DNA of 64,000 nt from Eretmocerus hayati (taxonomy: Eukaryota > Arthropoda > Insecta > Hymenoptera > Aphelinidae): assembly GCA_029851415.1 (NCBI GenBank), contig CM056743.1:13198727-13262726 (forward strand). The letters are read 5' to 3'. Under the pieces are notes generated by a model. It saw only the letters and a list, made by a program, of their open reading frames with translations. It was not told where the DNA came from and ran no database searches. This document shows positions 1 through 13,100 of the stretch, piece after piece (the first letter of the stretch is position 1; every line of letters begins with the position of its first letter). The translations under genes were made by a program, and so were the position numbers.

Positions 1-159
1 AGAACTCCAAAACCAACAAAAAACCAAAGTTTCATGAAACATATCCCTATGACTTTTCTTACCACTAATTTCCTTCTACAAGGCATCCAAAGAAATCTCA
101 ATATGTTACTCATACCCAGAGTACCAATATCTAATGATTCCATTTATTTTTTGTTTCAG

Positions 160-446
160 GTGAGTCTCATACGTTCCAATACCAATATCTCAGCGACTTT
201 TGTAAGTATACTACTCTCTGGAAATCTATCCTGACGGTTAAATTCACGTGTATTTGTTCATTTCCGTCATGTTGTCTATCTCTGACTGAATCCAAAACAG
301 TACATCAAAACAAACATGGCGCATACAGAGCGAAAATCAATCTACCTTTGAAGGTTAGAAAGCCTAATGTGTCTTCGAATGTTCTGAAGAGGAAATCGAT
401 GACACCAAGAAAAAAGGGGGCGGAAAAAATATCAAAGAAATCGTGA
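160..446 (+). CDS. Last two coding exons of an unidentified gene (5' part outside window)
   Basis: Two short blocks join in frame. Exon 160-201 follows a good acceptor (tttttgtttcag) and ends at a gtaagt donor in phase 1. Exon 301-446 follows an acceptor ending ccaaaacag and runs to TGA at 444-446. The joined reading begins ESHTFQYQYLSDF and ends in a Lys/Arg-rich tail (KRKSMTPRKKG, ISKKS), about 62 residues in all. The basic tail could suit a nuclear or nucleic-acid-binding protein, but I recognise no domain. Support comes from matched splice phases, good splice sites and a sensible amino-acid mix; no family match is known to me. The first exon needs a preceding exon ending in phase 1, so the gene must begin to the left of the window or in its first 150 bases. 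Confidence 0.45.
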
Positions 447-3414
447 CCGAATTTGATGGATGATGCTCTCTCAGCTCATCTTCTTCCAAAGATAGCTTGA
501 AGGACAGCAAAGTTACTCTAAGTGCAGGAAATGCTTAGAACATTGCTTTACTGTGATCAGAAGAGCGAGGAGACTTTGTGCAAACACGGAGCAATGTTTG
601 TTCTCTTTGAGAGCAATCTCTTCTGCATATTCAAAAGATACCGCTTTCTTCTGTGAGCTGTAATGTTGTACACTTGATATTCCGGGTTTATTTTTCTAAA
701 AATAGTGAAGCGGAATTATGGTTCAGATTGTTTCTGAATCTTCGTTTATCAAGAGTAGTATAGAGTTTGGCAACAATAATCTTTTCAAAGTAGACCTTTG
801 ATTTTAACTGTGCTTGTTAACAATTTTTAGCTTGGAAACATAGAAAAATTGGATTGTTTGACTGCAATTTGGACATTTTTGGAGCAATCCTTTAATAGAT
901 TGCAAGCAGGTTGACTGTTCAGAATGTTGTTCAAAATATTATCTTACTCGTTTTGAAGTTTTTCGCATCTAATTACCCAGCTCAAACATTGACAGATTAC
1001 AGCTGTCATGAACTTTGAGTACAGATTAACCAAGTAACTTCCTGAATTTTTAAAAGTGCAAGTGCTTTGTGTATATGCACTCCCGATGCACCCCTTTGAA
1101 TGCTCAAACTGCATTTACATAACTTGATTGAGAATCTACATAACGCACATACAGGTTCAGAGTGGACACTCCTCTACTGTATCGTGAGAAAATTTGTCCA
1201 AAGCGCGCGTGATGAGATTTTCAAGTAAGATATAGATAATGAATGTAACACGTCAAACCCATTCGTGGACTTGTAATTTGGTGCTATAAGGCTGTACATT
1301 CTGGACATAATGAAACAACAGCGTACAAGTTAGATACGCGAGTATGATGGGTAGATCCGTTATATACCAACCTCGAACTTGGTCTTTTTCCCAAGAAAAG
1401 GTTAGATTTTCATATCTATACATGATCTTGATGGCGCCTTTCGTAGTCAACGGAATTTCTTGGGAAAGTGAGTCTGATTGATCGAGTGATATGAGCTAGC
1501 TCTAATGTGATGTAGGTTTTTCACAGGTTGGATTAACTTCTTTTCTGTGATTCTGTGTGGAATTAATTTTCTTATCCAACGCCTCATCACGAAATTAGTT
1601 CGAACATTAGTTGGTAGTTTGTGTAGAATGACAAGGTCATCGATCACCGTAGTTAAACATCCAATAATTGCTTCAGAATAATTTATCAGATTATGACGAA
1701 TTTTAAAACCAGTAAATTGTAACAACTGCAAATGTTTTAGCTGTAGACTCTTTTTCCTGCATGGACTTTTTCGTAAGATGCATCATATCAACCTTCTTTT
1801 CATTGAAATTTGTTCGCATCAAGCTATAACACGAGGATTTGATCGATCACCAAAGAAAATGCTGGTTCTGTTGGATTGACTCCCTAGAGAGCCGCCAAGG
1901 ATTTCAAAGGTTTCCATTCAGAAATTCTTTTAAACCGATTTTCGTTTCTCTTCTGAAATATTTCTTGTTCCATCTCCTTGTTGAGTTAGGTTATGTAGCA
2001 AAGTGCCAAGTGCATCAAGTCCCTCCTTCTTTTCTCAGCGAGTAATTATCTTCGCTCGTCTGCATACACGGCTTACATCTCATTGTACTGATGGTCTTGT
2101 AGCCATAGCCCCATGCATAATACAATATAGTTACCCATAACTGTACTCACACATGAGTGCTTGGGTGCATACGGAAAACCGAGTTAACATTGTATTATGC
2201 GCCAACGTGGCGTCAAAAGTAACAACTAGGAACGACTGCCTTATTCCGCTATATTCTATGCTCATGCTCGGTATGTGGTCTGAGTATCTGCGAGAAACAT
2301 TATTTTTTTTTTTACCACGAGATCAAATTGTGTACTGTTTCTTGAACATCCCCATGCATAGGTGCATCCTTGTTGTAGCATGAAATTCTATGTATCCAAA
2401 TAATTATGGTTTACAACAATTATTTCAGTGCAATAAAAAGAGTGTATAATTGAGGTTACGTTCGTAAGAGCCAGAGATCTGACTTTTGCTTTACTCATGT
2501 AGTACGTGGCAAGTGCAAGTTCTGACTCTGGCACATGATAAGTCACAGATTTTGAGCCTGTTCTTATGATCCTACCAATGATTGAGTTTCAGTTGTTCAT
2601 GTTTCTTTTGATTTAAAAGAAGAAAAAGGTTATCCAGGTTTGGAGTGAAGGACGCATATTCTTATATGAACTCGATCGATCCATTTATCTTCAAATTTTG
2701 AGTCTTTAGAAAATTTCTGTCGAAGGTGCAATGTGAATGTTTGCTGCATGTCCTACACAACACATTTCATTGTGTGATTAGTCGGTCTTATCAGATTTTT
2801 ATTTTCATTTTGAAAACTTAAGATGGAGAATATATTTTGAAAATATGAAATTCGTACGTAAACTTGTGCACGCTACTCGAGGACCAGGATTAAGTTTTTA
2901 TTCTTTGGCTTTCGAATATTTTCATGGGAAGATTGATTTACATAATTTTTATGAAAAATATTTTTCTCTTAATCATTCAGAATTTTATGCTTCTTTGGAT
3001 TTTACTTTATCAACGTTTTTATTGTACCGTGTGAATTTTGCGAGATCTCGTGAGCATGATTTTACTGCTCAGCTAAATTAAAGATACAATGAATTCTGTC
3101 ACAACAAAATTCAGCTATAATTGTGGTTATGTCAAACATACCGTACATCACCTTAAAACTATCCAACACACCAGAATCCAAAAGATGATTGACCAAACTT
3201 ATTTCTAACTAGCAACTCTCAGTACGATTTTAGTGCTGCAGTTTTCTTGAAGTGCGTCAGAGTCTTGATGTGTATAACTATTTATATGTCATCATTTGCA
3301 ATCCCTGCGAGAGATGATATCTCTAAATGTGCGCACTGTGTTCGCATTGACGTCGTCTGCTGCTTGGTTGTACTCGTTGGGTACATCAAGGTGAATAAAA
3401 ACTGTAATGCATGG

Positions 3415-3432
3415 AGGGGGGGGGGGAGGGGG
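3415..3432 (+). repeat. G-tract
   Basis: A nearly pure run of guanines broken by one A. It is low-complexity sequence that could form a G-quadruplex; no gene is associated with it. Confidence 0.7.
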
Positions 3433-4623
3433 TATGAAGCATTTCGCGAACGAAGAAGTTGCATATAGTCGCATTCGAGAGCGTAGCCACCCACACTTTC
3501 GTCAATAAAATACTCGATCTTTGGGAGGATCATCAATATATATATATCTCTTAGATCGAGTGGAATACCAGTCGCCCAACATTCTTTGAGTCTCATGAAG
3601 TGGGATATGCCATACCTTGCTGATCGCTTGACGGATGAAAGTTGAATAAAAATTTTACTCCATTCATGATCAGAGGATAACTTTGACTCGGACCACCAAC
3701 AGAGTTCATCGTCAGTAATATAAAAAAATATTGTGGAGTGTATTTTATGATCTTTGTGTGCGAATAATTGGAGAAAGTAATTGTCAATCGTTGGAGTGAG
3801 ATCAATTTTTACAATTTAAATCATTGCATTTATAAGTATGGACGATTGTGGATCTACTAATTGACGAGAGCCCGTTTTACTGATTCTGCAAGATGACATA
3901 GATTCTTTTAAAGACACTTATTAATCAATCGGTAACTCAGGAATGCTCGCTTGAATTTTCATGTGAGCTTTCAGAATTTTGAATGTCAAAATAGTTGGTA
4001 AAAAAAAACTCAACTTGCTGGGAGATCGTATGTCTCAGCGCACAAGACGTATCTTACTGTGAAGCTAAGGAGTCTTTTGGATTCCGCTCGTGGCTTTGCA
4101 CGTGTGCAAGCTCAAGCTCAAGCTCAATGAACAGGGTCGAGCGAGACGTTCTCGCGTAAGTTGGGCCCCTGCTTACTTTCTTTCATCCCTTCATTCCCTC
4201 ATCTATCCAGTATTATACTGTAAACCCTCTTTTGTTGTCCCAACTCTCACTCTCTTTGTACTCTGTATAAAACGCACCCTCTCTTATTCTTCGTCGTCGT
4301 CATCGTCGTCCCAACCGCGTGTATGTATACACTCTCACTCACTTCACACTCACTTCACATGTACTTCTATACATATACCTAACCCTGCCTCTTTTCTTTA
4401 TGCATGGTATGGAAAGAGGATGATTCACTCGACGGTTTACCGCCGCCGAGACGTCGCCGTCACCGATCTTTTTTTTCCGCGCCACCGAGCTTGCAAGTTG
4501 GTGTTCCTCATACTTATGTATTCCCTTCACATGCGAAATTCAGAAATGCTCACACATCACGCAATTTTAACAAACGAACAAATATAAACAAAGGTGAAAT
4601 TTAGATTATGTTTGAGAGTAACA

Positions 4624-4647
4624 AGCTTGCGAGCTTGCGAGCTTGCG
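4624..4647 (+). repeat. Three perfect tandem copies of AGCTTGCG
   Basis: Three head-to-tail 8-bp units in unannotated sequence. About 500 bp upstream there are also three copies of CAAGCT (4108-4126). Confidence 0.8.
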
Positions 4648-5280
4648 TGAACGAAAAGCTCGAAATGATTAAATGTCTATCAGTGAATATTATTGCTTAA
4701 ACGCTTCCAATGGTGTGGACGTATTTTATTGCAATATCTATTCTAAATATCTCAACTGTAATGTTATGTGTATCTCGTCTTATGATGGGTTCATCACTGA
4801 TCATTGTCACATTCGTTCAACTTTCTGCAATCATAATATGATGTACAGAGTATGACATAAAATGATCTACTCATTTATTTTGTGTGTATAAGTACTCGTA
4901 TATGAGACAAGGATATAACCTTTCCAACTATTCTTTGGTTTGAAATGGATCATGTCACTCGGCTAATCAGGGTTTGATACAAAACAAAATTATATTCTCG
5001 TATCCGAGGGCAAATTTTTTTGTAATAATTTCGGATATGCACCCGGCCGACTGATACTGCGCATTTAAGATGAATAGAAATTAATTACAAAATGATCACA
5101 GAAATCTGACACCCCTCCCCCCCCTATACGAAATGATGAAATGAAATTCAAAATGTATTTCTTATTAAAGCCTGGTAGCTAATAACAAATTCTTCAAAAT
5201 AACGTGATCTCCGTTTGCTACGTACTTTTTCTGCAAATTTGTCTCATATACTTCTCAACCCCATCATTCGGACCAACTAT

Positions 5281-5299
5281 TTTTTTTTTTTTTTTTTTT
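5281..5299 (+). repeat. Poly(T) tract
   Basis: An uninterrupted T run of about 19 bases in gene-poor sequence. Similar shorter tracts are common in this window (for example 13960, 19681 and 49664). Confidence 0.8.
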
Positions 5300-7148
5300 C
5301 GATCCCATGATACTTTGCTTTCCACTACAAGTTTGTCAAATTATTCTCCATGAGACATGCAGTTCCTACTTATAATGTGTATCAAAATTGTATAGTTAAA
5401 CAAAATTTTTGCTCTCGAAATAATTTCTATACCCATCAGCTGTTTATAATTATATTTATGCCATTTTTCATATCTTACCTTGTTGTTCAAACCTCTCTCT
5501 ATCTCACCGTCGTCATCGTTTTGAACAGAAATCTTAGTGTTTTCTCTTCATCGACTTTGTAGAAAATCACAAACTTTCAAAAATTTTCGTTCGGCATCTT
5601 TTTCTTTGATTCCTATACTTCAACCATGTACTTATACGCCTTTACCACTGCTCTGTCTTATTCTGAGCTGAAAAGAATTTGCTTGTGGCCAAAATAAGCG
5701 TTTCTGCCAGCACTCCATGCACTGTCAAAGAAAGGTGTGTAAAAACTCAAGAAGTTGTTCTCAGAGCTTTTAAATTTACTCTGAGGTGCTCTTGAATCTC
5801 CATTTGGATATTCTTCTGTTGTTTCAGTGCATTCAGACTGTTCGATATTCTTCAAAAAATTTCAAATTTATTTTTGTAATGCACTTTTCACGGCGCGAGG
5901 GACTTGAAAAATTTCCCGATTGAAAGTCAATTGAAGTATTTGTCACTGTGGCAAATTTTACATGACGATTTAAAAGTTGCGTGTACCATTCTTACCTCGT
6001 GCAAAAAAATATTGTAACAAATTGTGCAAGATGTTCTGTCGAGTTGCCCAAATCTTGGAATTAATTTTTTCACCGAAGTAGTTATACAAAGTAAACGATG
6101 GTCAAATTGGGTCGAGATTTCATCGACATTTGATCTTCCAACTCCTCAAATCCTCTCAGCAAGAGGGGCACTCTGAAATGACGTTTATTGATGTCGAGTC
6201 TAAAGATCTGTCAAGGGAGAAATTCTTACACCATCGATCTACATGGGGATGGATCCAATATCTTGTGCAAAGCACGTGTTTATGACGTCCAAAAATATAT
6301 TCACTCTATTATAGATATACGTTTGCAATTGTATGAAAGGAATTTGCCACTTGAAGAAAGAGCCACTCCCTCGACGTTGCGCTGCATAAAAAGCACAACA
6401 CATAATAGAAGCATCGGCGAAGAAGCGATGGTTCGCTGGTGGTCGCTTTACTCTTCTTCTGATGTCTCATTCCGGGCTCTCTAATATATATTCCCGTATA
6501 AATAGAATCATTCCTCCTCAAATCAGAGACGCACATTTTCGCAAGAAGCCCAGGCATGTGCGAAAAACAGATGACAACACCATCACGGTCTTCGTCGCAC
6601 ACACACACACACGCACGAATATTATCTCTCGCCTTTTGAGCTCTGGCAATGATTTTAAGCACACAAATCCGTGTCCTCTTTTTGCACAGCAACTGAAGCT
6701 TCTCTTTCTAACTTCTGCTTGCGGCATCATTGACATAGTATAGACATTTTTTTTCGTTGGTTTTTTGTCACCGTTAGAAGGAATTATGCTGTTACGAGCA
6801 CACTTTTTTAGTGGCCTATTATGTTCCTTTGATTTAAAAGTACTCATGATTTCAGATTCAGAAGGAAATATCGATATCCTTACCGCTAACTTGAAATGGA
6901 AAATATGAATTGAAACTGCTCACTGATATCAAAAAACTCAATCAGTCATGGATTATCCAGAACTACTTTCATTTATGCAAAGGTCCTCTAATTGAGCAGA
7001 AAAAAGATTATTGAACATCCTTCATAAATTCTGATCATATTTGGAGTAAACCTTTGTTTTAGTATTAAATGGCAGAATAAAAGCGTTTTAAAAATCCAAT
7101 ATGGCCGAATCTCAAAATATCTTCATGAGGAATACACGCGTGTACAGA

Positions 7149-7174
7149 ATTCTGGCCCCCCGCGGGGCCAGAAT
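7149..7174. repeat. GC-rich perfect palindrome
   Basis: The arms ATTCTGGCCCC and GGGGCCAGAAT are 11 bp, perfectly complementary, and separated by 4 bp. The GC-rich core stands out in very AT-rich flanks. It could be a cruciform-prone site or a collapsed pair of transposon ends. Confidence 0.75.
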
Positions 7175-10100
7175 GTTGACGCTACAGGAGCAATCCGTTC
7201 TTTTGACTTGAAATACGAAAACAGTCAAAATCCAACTTATTTGAGCTTTTTTTAGTCTTTTTCTCATGAGTATTTTTTGAGTGTCATAATCAGCACCCCA
7301 AATTGTTCTCTTACCTTACAATGGAGATGTAATAATTTCGCCTCTACAGTAAAGTATGAAAATTTTCAACAAAGACTTGCCCATATTGGCTCTGAGCATC
7401 AACCTTGAAATTTCCCAAGCAGAATATGGTTCGAGTCAATGTGAACGAGCTTATCCTGTGCCCTCTGCAGCATCAGATGTAATTTCACGCTTGACTTGAT
7501 CTACGCGCTGAAAAGTGACCTTTTGAACTTGATATTACTCTGAAAAAAACATGTCAAGTATTATTCCACCAACTCTCTATTCAAATTCATTTCATTGAAA
7601 TGAAAGACACGCAAAAGTATAAAATACCAGATCTAAGAGATTACCTTTATTCTACATTTGTTTACCATAATCATCTCATCATGAATATTACACACGAATC
7701 CTAACCTCAAAAAATTCTACCAAATCCCATTTGCGCACACGTACCAGAGCTCTAAAGTGAACTCTGATGTGAATATACTCCTATATATAGAGGTCATTAA
7801 TACAAATCTTGTTGAAAGACTACTCTACTTCCAAGTATTTGCAAAATGAAAGGAGGAGGAATCTCTTGGTATATTAGCAATATGACGATGTTTCTGATGC
7901 TGTTGGCTCAAATCCAGCTTTTTGAATCATAAATCGCCAATTTGCATATTATTCAGCGCCACCGCCACTGCTTGGGCAAACCAAATCTCACCTCGCGGTT
8001 GCAAGATGAGCGAGAAGATGAGAGAACTAAGAGACATCAGAGACTGAGAGGCGAGCTTTGCAAAACTAGACACGCACGTGACCTTAATCGAAATGTAAAT
8101 ATTGAAAGGTCACAAACGTGGTTTTGTATGAGGTATTGCAAGCATAATCCATCCAGGAAGCTCTTCTGCATTCTAAATTTTCATTGTTTTTTTCTTCATG
8201 GCATGACTTTTGTTTTGGCATGACTGTCTACTGGGACGTGAAACATTTTATCAAATATAGAAAGAAATTAAGAGAATTTTTTCAAGTGCATTGAGATCCG
8301 AGTTTTTTGAAAGCTGGTGTATATTTTGGAACTGTTCTGGTGAATTCATTCAGTGAATTTGTGAAATAAGTACCGAACATGCCATACTTGGATCGCAAGC
8401 TGTCAGGAAAATTCCGAGGAGAATCATGATTTTCTTTGTGCAATGGTCGGCAATATAAATTATTCAACTTGTTTCATTGTGTGACCCTCTTCATTGTTGA
8501 TAATTGTCAAATCTGTATGAATAACGAATCGATACCCCAAGAATTCTATCAGAATAAAATGGCAAATATTCTTCATAGATCCTAGAAATCGATAGTTCGC
8601 ACATAAAAATTCCAGATTCGTAGACACAGAAATGATACTTGATCCTCGCGTCCCAGAAATTCCTCACAAATGTCCAATATAGCAAAATTCTCAAAGATTT
8701 TATTTCTGACGCGCTCCAGAGTCACGTACGTCTTGTTGTTAGATTCTTTTTTCGAGAGTGGCGCGCACTTCTGGAATAACAGTATATATGTATCCTGATT
8801 TATAAGACGAGAAAAGTACTTGTTTAAAACCGGGTGTCGACGACTGACGAGATACAGAATCATTCGTGTCTAAATTGGAAATTGTGCGTGTAGATGTGAG
8901 TAACCCACTTTTACCATGTGTGAGTGTCTTATATCCTCTCTGGAGGCCTGTGGGACATTTCGTATTGAGATTATCAAGTTCTACACATCTCTTATCTTTA
9001 ATCTTAGAGTCAGGCAATTGTACATTTTACATTGTGATTCTGCTCATGGTCTCAGTGCCATTAGTGTGCCGATGTTCCAGAAATTAGTGAAACTTTGAAT
9101 GGCATAATAGAGTAGTGTCTTGGAAGACATGAAATTTTTGTGAAATGGTGCTCGAGAATTTGTCAAAAAATTGCTAAATTACTTGAGTAGATTTTCATTT
9201 GAATGTCATAGGAAATTTAGCCATACAAACAGAAAATAAATCATCATGAATATGATGCTCACTCATTGGAATATTTTGTCAACTGATGTCATTTCATTAA
9301 TATGATAGCAGTGTTTGTTCAGAATATATCATCTCGCTCATATGATGTGCTTAGACTGGCTTGTTAATTAGCCTAATTGCTTTAATCGTTTAGAAACTCC
9401 ATCGAGCATACACCAAAATTACAAGGTCACCACGAAATCTGAGCATCGTTACACACACAATCCAAGAACCAATGTCTTATTCATCTTATTCTTGAATGAT
9501 TTTTTTTATTTCTGATCGTAAGAAGTGGAAGTTTTTTGTGGTCTTGAAAGATGTGATCGGTGCAGATTATTTTGGAAATCTTTTGCTCATGTTGCATTAT
9601 GGTGCAAATTTTTGCTCAGTTTTGAAAGGAAAAAACTCTCTTGCCTACCGGACTCATAGAATAGAAATAACCGCATCTCGTGAGTGAGCTTTTTTCCAAG
9701 GAATCCAAGCTTTAGTCCACGAATACAATTTGGATTCATCAGGATTAATCAGATTTTAGTTTGGCATCCTGAATTATTCCCTGCATGAGCATGTACTCCG
9801 TCCTTGTAAGTCATATCAATGCAAATGTTTCCAGCATACGATCATTTACTCCTAATTAAAAGGTATTTAGGTAAAGCCATGATAATACGATTTGTAGCAT
9901 GCGAATAAATTACACGAGAATGTTGATCATGATGGCCCATTGAGTGATCCATTTTTCTGGTACTAAATTCGGCATTTTCCAATTGCGTTCGGTCCTATTG
10001 AATAGAATTGTCGAATTTTTCAGACAAGTTTTCCGTAACAAGTTATAAGTTAGATATAAATGAAATTGGAGCGCAGAATCAAAGGAGGCACTCGTCTTTT

Positions 10101-13100
10101 TTGGCCAAAGTCAAACTGACGATGGGTGTGATATTCTTGCCCAGATATCGAAAACACACCCACATCTTTGCTTCTCAATTTCTTTTGGATCCACGTGCGA
10201 GTGTAAGCATTGACAGAACCTCGCTGATACTGAATATAGCATTCATATATTTCGAGCTTCGTTTGATGTATTCGTGAAATAACACGGACAGAGTAGTTAT
10301 TTCATATCGTATCACATAAAAGTGTGTTTCATTTGGCTCACTGAAATGATGTTTAGTGTAATTGATCACTGCCTCCTTTTTAAATTCGATCAAAATTCAA
10401 ATGATGCGAATCAAGGTTTCAGAACGAATTAATTGGAATACATTATGCGAATCATTTTTTGGCATTTTTTAATTTTTGTTGAATAAATCTTTAAGAGCTT
10501 GAGAGTCGTGCAAGATTGCTTATAAAATAGATCGAGATTTTCACACGAGTGAGACTACAGGCAAGCCATTATCTTTCAACCAAATCCAAAATTTGAAACA
10601 CTAAGAATTTACACTAATTAACACGCGTTCGCTGCGGTGGGACTCACGGGTATGGGTCCCGCGATTTTTCATTTTCCAATCTCATCCAGTCCGTAATGAC
10701 TCGAAAAATATACCCAGTGAGAACTTTCCAATGTGAATTTTATTCTGTCTAGGGCTCAACCATCGAACCAAAAAATGTTTGCTCTGATCTAAGCATTTTT
10801 ACCAGGATACGGGGGTCCAGTTCATGAAAGAAATAAAATCACGAAACCGGCTTCGCAGCAAACATGTTAAAGATTTGAAATGAGTGATAAAAATTTTGCA
10901 AATAAAAACTAAAAGATATGTTTGGGATCTGCTGCATAATGTCATTTCAATCCATCAGTTTCAATCCAGAAACACGACTCAAACTTTCAACAGAGAGAAT
11001 TATCGGTATATCGTTCCAGTTTATATGGGTCAAACCACAGACGGATATGTCAATTATCGATCCGGCTTGATGAGTTATCGACAGCCATAATCGAATAAGA
11101 AAAAAGAGTAAATTCAGCTAAAAGCCAGGGAAGAAAAAAAAATAGAGCTGCCACTGCAGAAATGTCGTCAAGTGATAATCGCCTCATGTACTGATATACT
11201 CAATCGTTCTCCATCCAAACTAATCCGTTCACTTATTTGCGCGCCGACTTATTTGACCGTTCCTATAGGTAAGTATACTTACTTTGTGGATGCAGCAGCC
11301 AAGCGAGCTTTCACTCGCGCTCTCTCTAAATATTTCAAATGAAAACTTGCATGCATGCACATGAGGAGGAGGAGTGAAACTTTGCAAGTTTTTCAATAGC
11401 TAAGAAGAGATCTCTATCGATTTTATTCAGGCTTCGGACTCACATCTGATATACGACATCTTGACTACTTCTGGAGAAAGCTCTCTCTATATATTTATAG
11501 ATAACATCTATTTCAAACTGATATATATTTCGTTGAGTACTTAGATATCGAACACTCGATCGAATTTTATGGAAAAATTATAAATTCAATTATTTTCATT
11601 CGGTCTTGATTACAGAGTTACAAAAAGTGGAACCGAAAGAATTTTTTTTCTTTTTTCTTCACAAAAGTGTAGATAAATCGTCAGGAAATCGAGCTCTCGC
11701 TCAGATGAGTGTAATGTGTATGGTGTTCAAGTACTTTCGTGGAATTGATTATGCCGTTGTATACGCGCGAAAAGCATGGAACCCTGTTTTTGACCTTTTA
11801 TGGATGCAATCACCTCATTCTCATGGATCATCAGAAAATAATTCTCTCGTGTAATGAGCAATAACTGCTTCGTGCTACTTTTCCGGAAAGATGAAGTTGA
11901 AAATTGCACATATTTTTATAATACGATCTTTTGAAGTAAATGAGATAGGGTTGTAGAGTGGAAAAAGTTGTCGAAATCAAATTGCAAAATTTTGGAAAAA
12001 CCTTAAACTCTTAACATGTCACTTTTGAAGTATGTAGTCCTACACTTTATTTCATGAGGTGAAAAATTTTTTTTACTAAATCAAAGGGAAATTTGCAGAT
12101 GAAGTGAAAGTTTATCAGAATTTTTGATCAAAGGCAACATTTTTTATTGTCTAGCGCGAAGATTTCATTTTTCTGTAAGTAGATGAGATCCGGAAATGAA
12201 AAAGAGGAATGGTATATACATGGGGAACAATAATTTTTTTAGCTTGCAAGGTAGCAGTGGCGGCTGGAATACAAATAACACATGCATGAAAAGTCAAGAA
12301 CAGCTCTCCCATATGTGGGCTGAATCCAAATGATGCATACTTGCGACGAGCGTTGGAAAAAAATTTTTTAGACCCGAGACATTGTTGCGAATTAAAATCA
12401 GCGCACGAACCAAAGAACTTTTTTATGCCGACAGAATCATTAAAAAGACCTCGAAAATTCTTCAAAAAGAATTCATGCGCTGCTTCTGATTCTGCATCTT
12501 CATTATAACCAAAAAAATGAGCTTTATAACTCTCTCAATATACCACTGTAAAAATTTGATAGATATCAAATTTTTTTGTTATACACCAAATTCATTAAAT
12601 CGAGTTTTCAATTTTCGCCGAAGAGAATTAAAATACAAATGAGCTAGGGCTATCGTCATCCAGAACCACAAAGCGAGTCGCGTCAAAGACGCATTACATT
12701 ATCTAGGATTGCATTGTGATAGGATTCGATCGAATGTACACTGCATATAGTATACGTGAGCTTTGAAATAGAGGAATGCACCGCAAGAGACCATTGTGCT
12801 ATCGATCGATCGATCGATTGTCTCTGTAATATTCGCTTTGAGATCGTGACTGGGCGAGCCCCATTGCTGGAATTTTCACCTTTGATGCGATATATTCCAT
12901 GCATGTATTGCGATTCTTTGAAGCATTTGTGTCTGGGTTGTTACACGATTTTTAGAGGTCCATGGATGCGTGCAAACTAGTCGCAAAAATCTGTATGGAA
13001 TACACACGTGGCAGAGGTTAAATTTTTTGCGGGGAATTATTCTCGCGTTACTTCCTGTTCTTCTTTTTATGCCTGAAAGATTTGTATTCTGTCGAGTCCA

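Noticed and set aside
1253..1731. Two adjacent minus-strand ORFs of 65 and 94 codons
   Set aside because: No recognisable domain, no splice or promoter support, and a vague resemblance to retrotransposon gag could not be substantiated.
4090..4587. 165-codon + strand ORF
   Set aside because: It is made largely of simple-sequence repeats (TCG/TCA and CACTCA), with no family resemblance and other ORFs overlapping on both strands.
7425..7440. GGTTCGAGTC, resembling a tRNA B box
   Set aside because: No matching A box, acceptor stem or cloverleaf could be traced around it.
9241..9360. Several copies of CATATGATG-like words
   Set aside because: Spacing is irregular and the words are short; no array or hairpin forms, and no CRISPR-like repeat-spacer pattern is present.
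12796..12818. ATCG tandem palindromic run
   Set aside because: A short simple repeat with no associated structure or gene.
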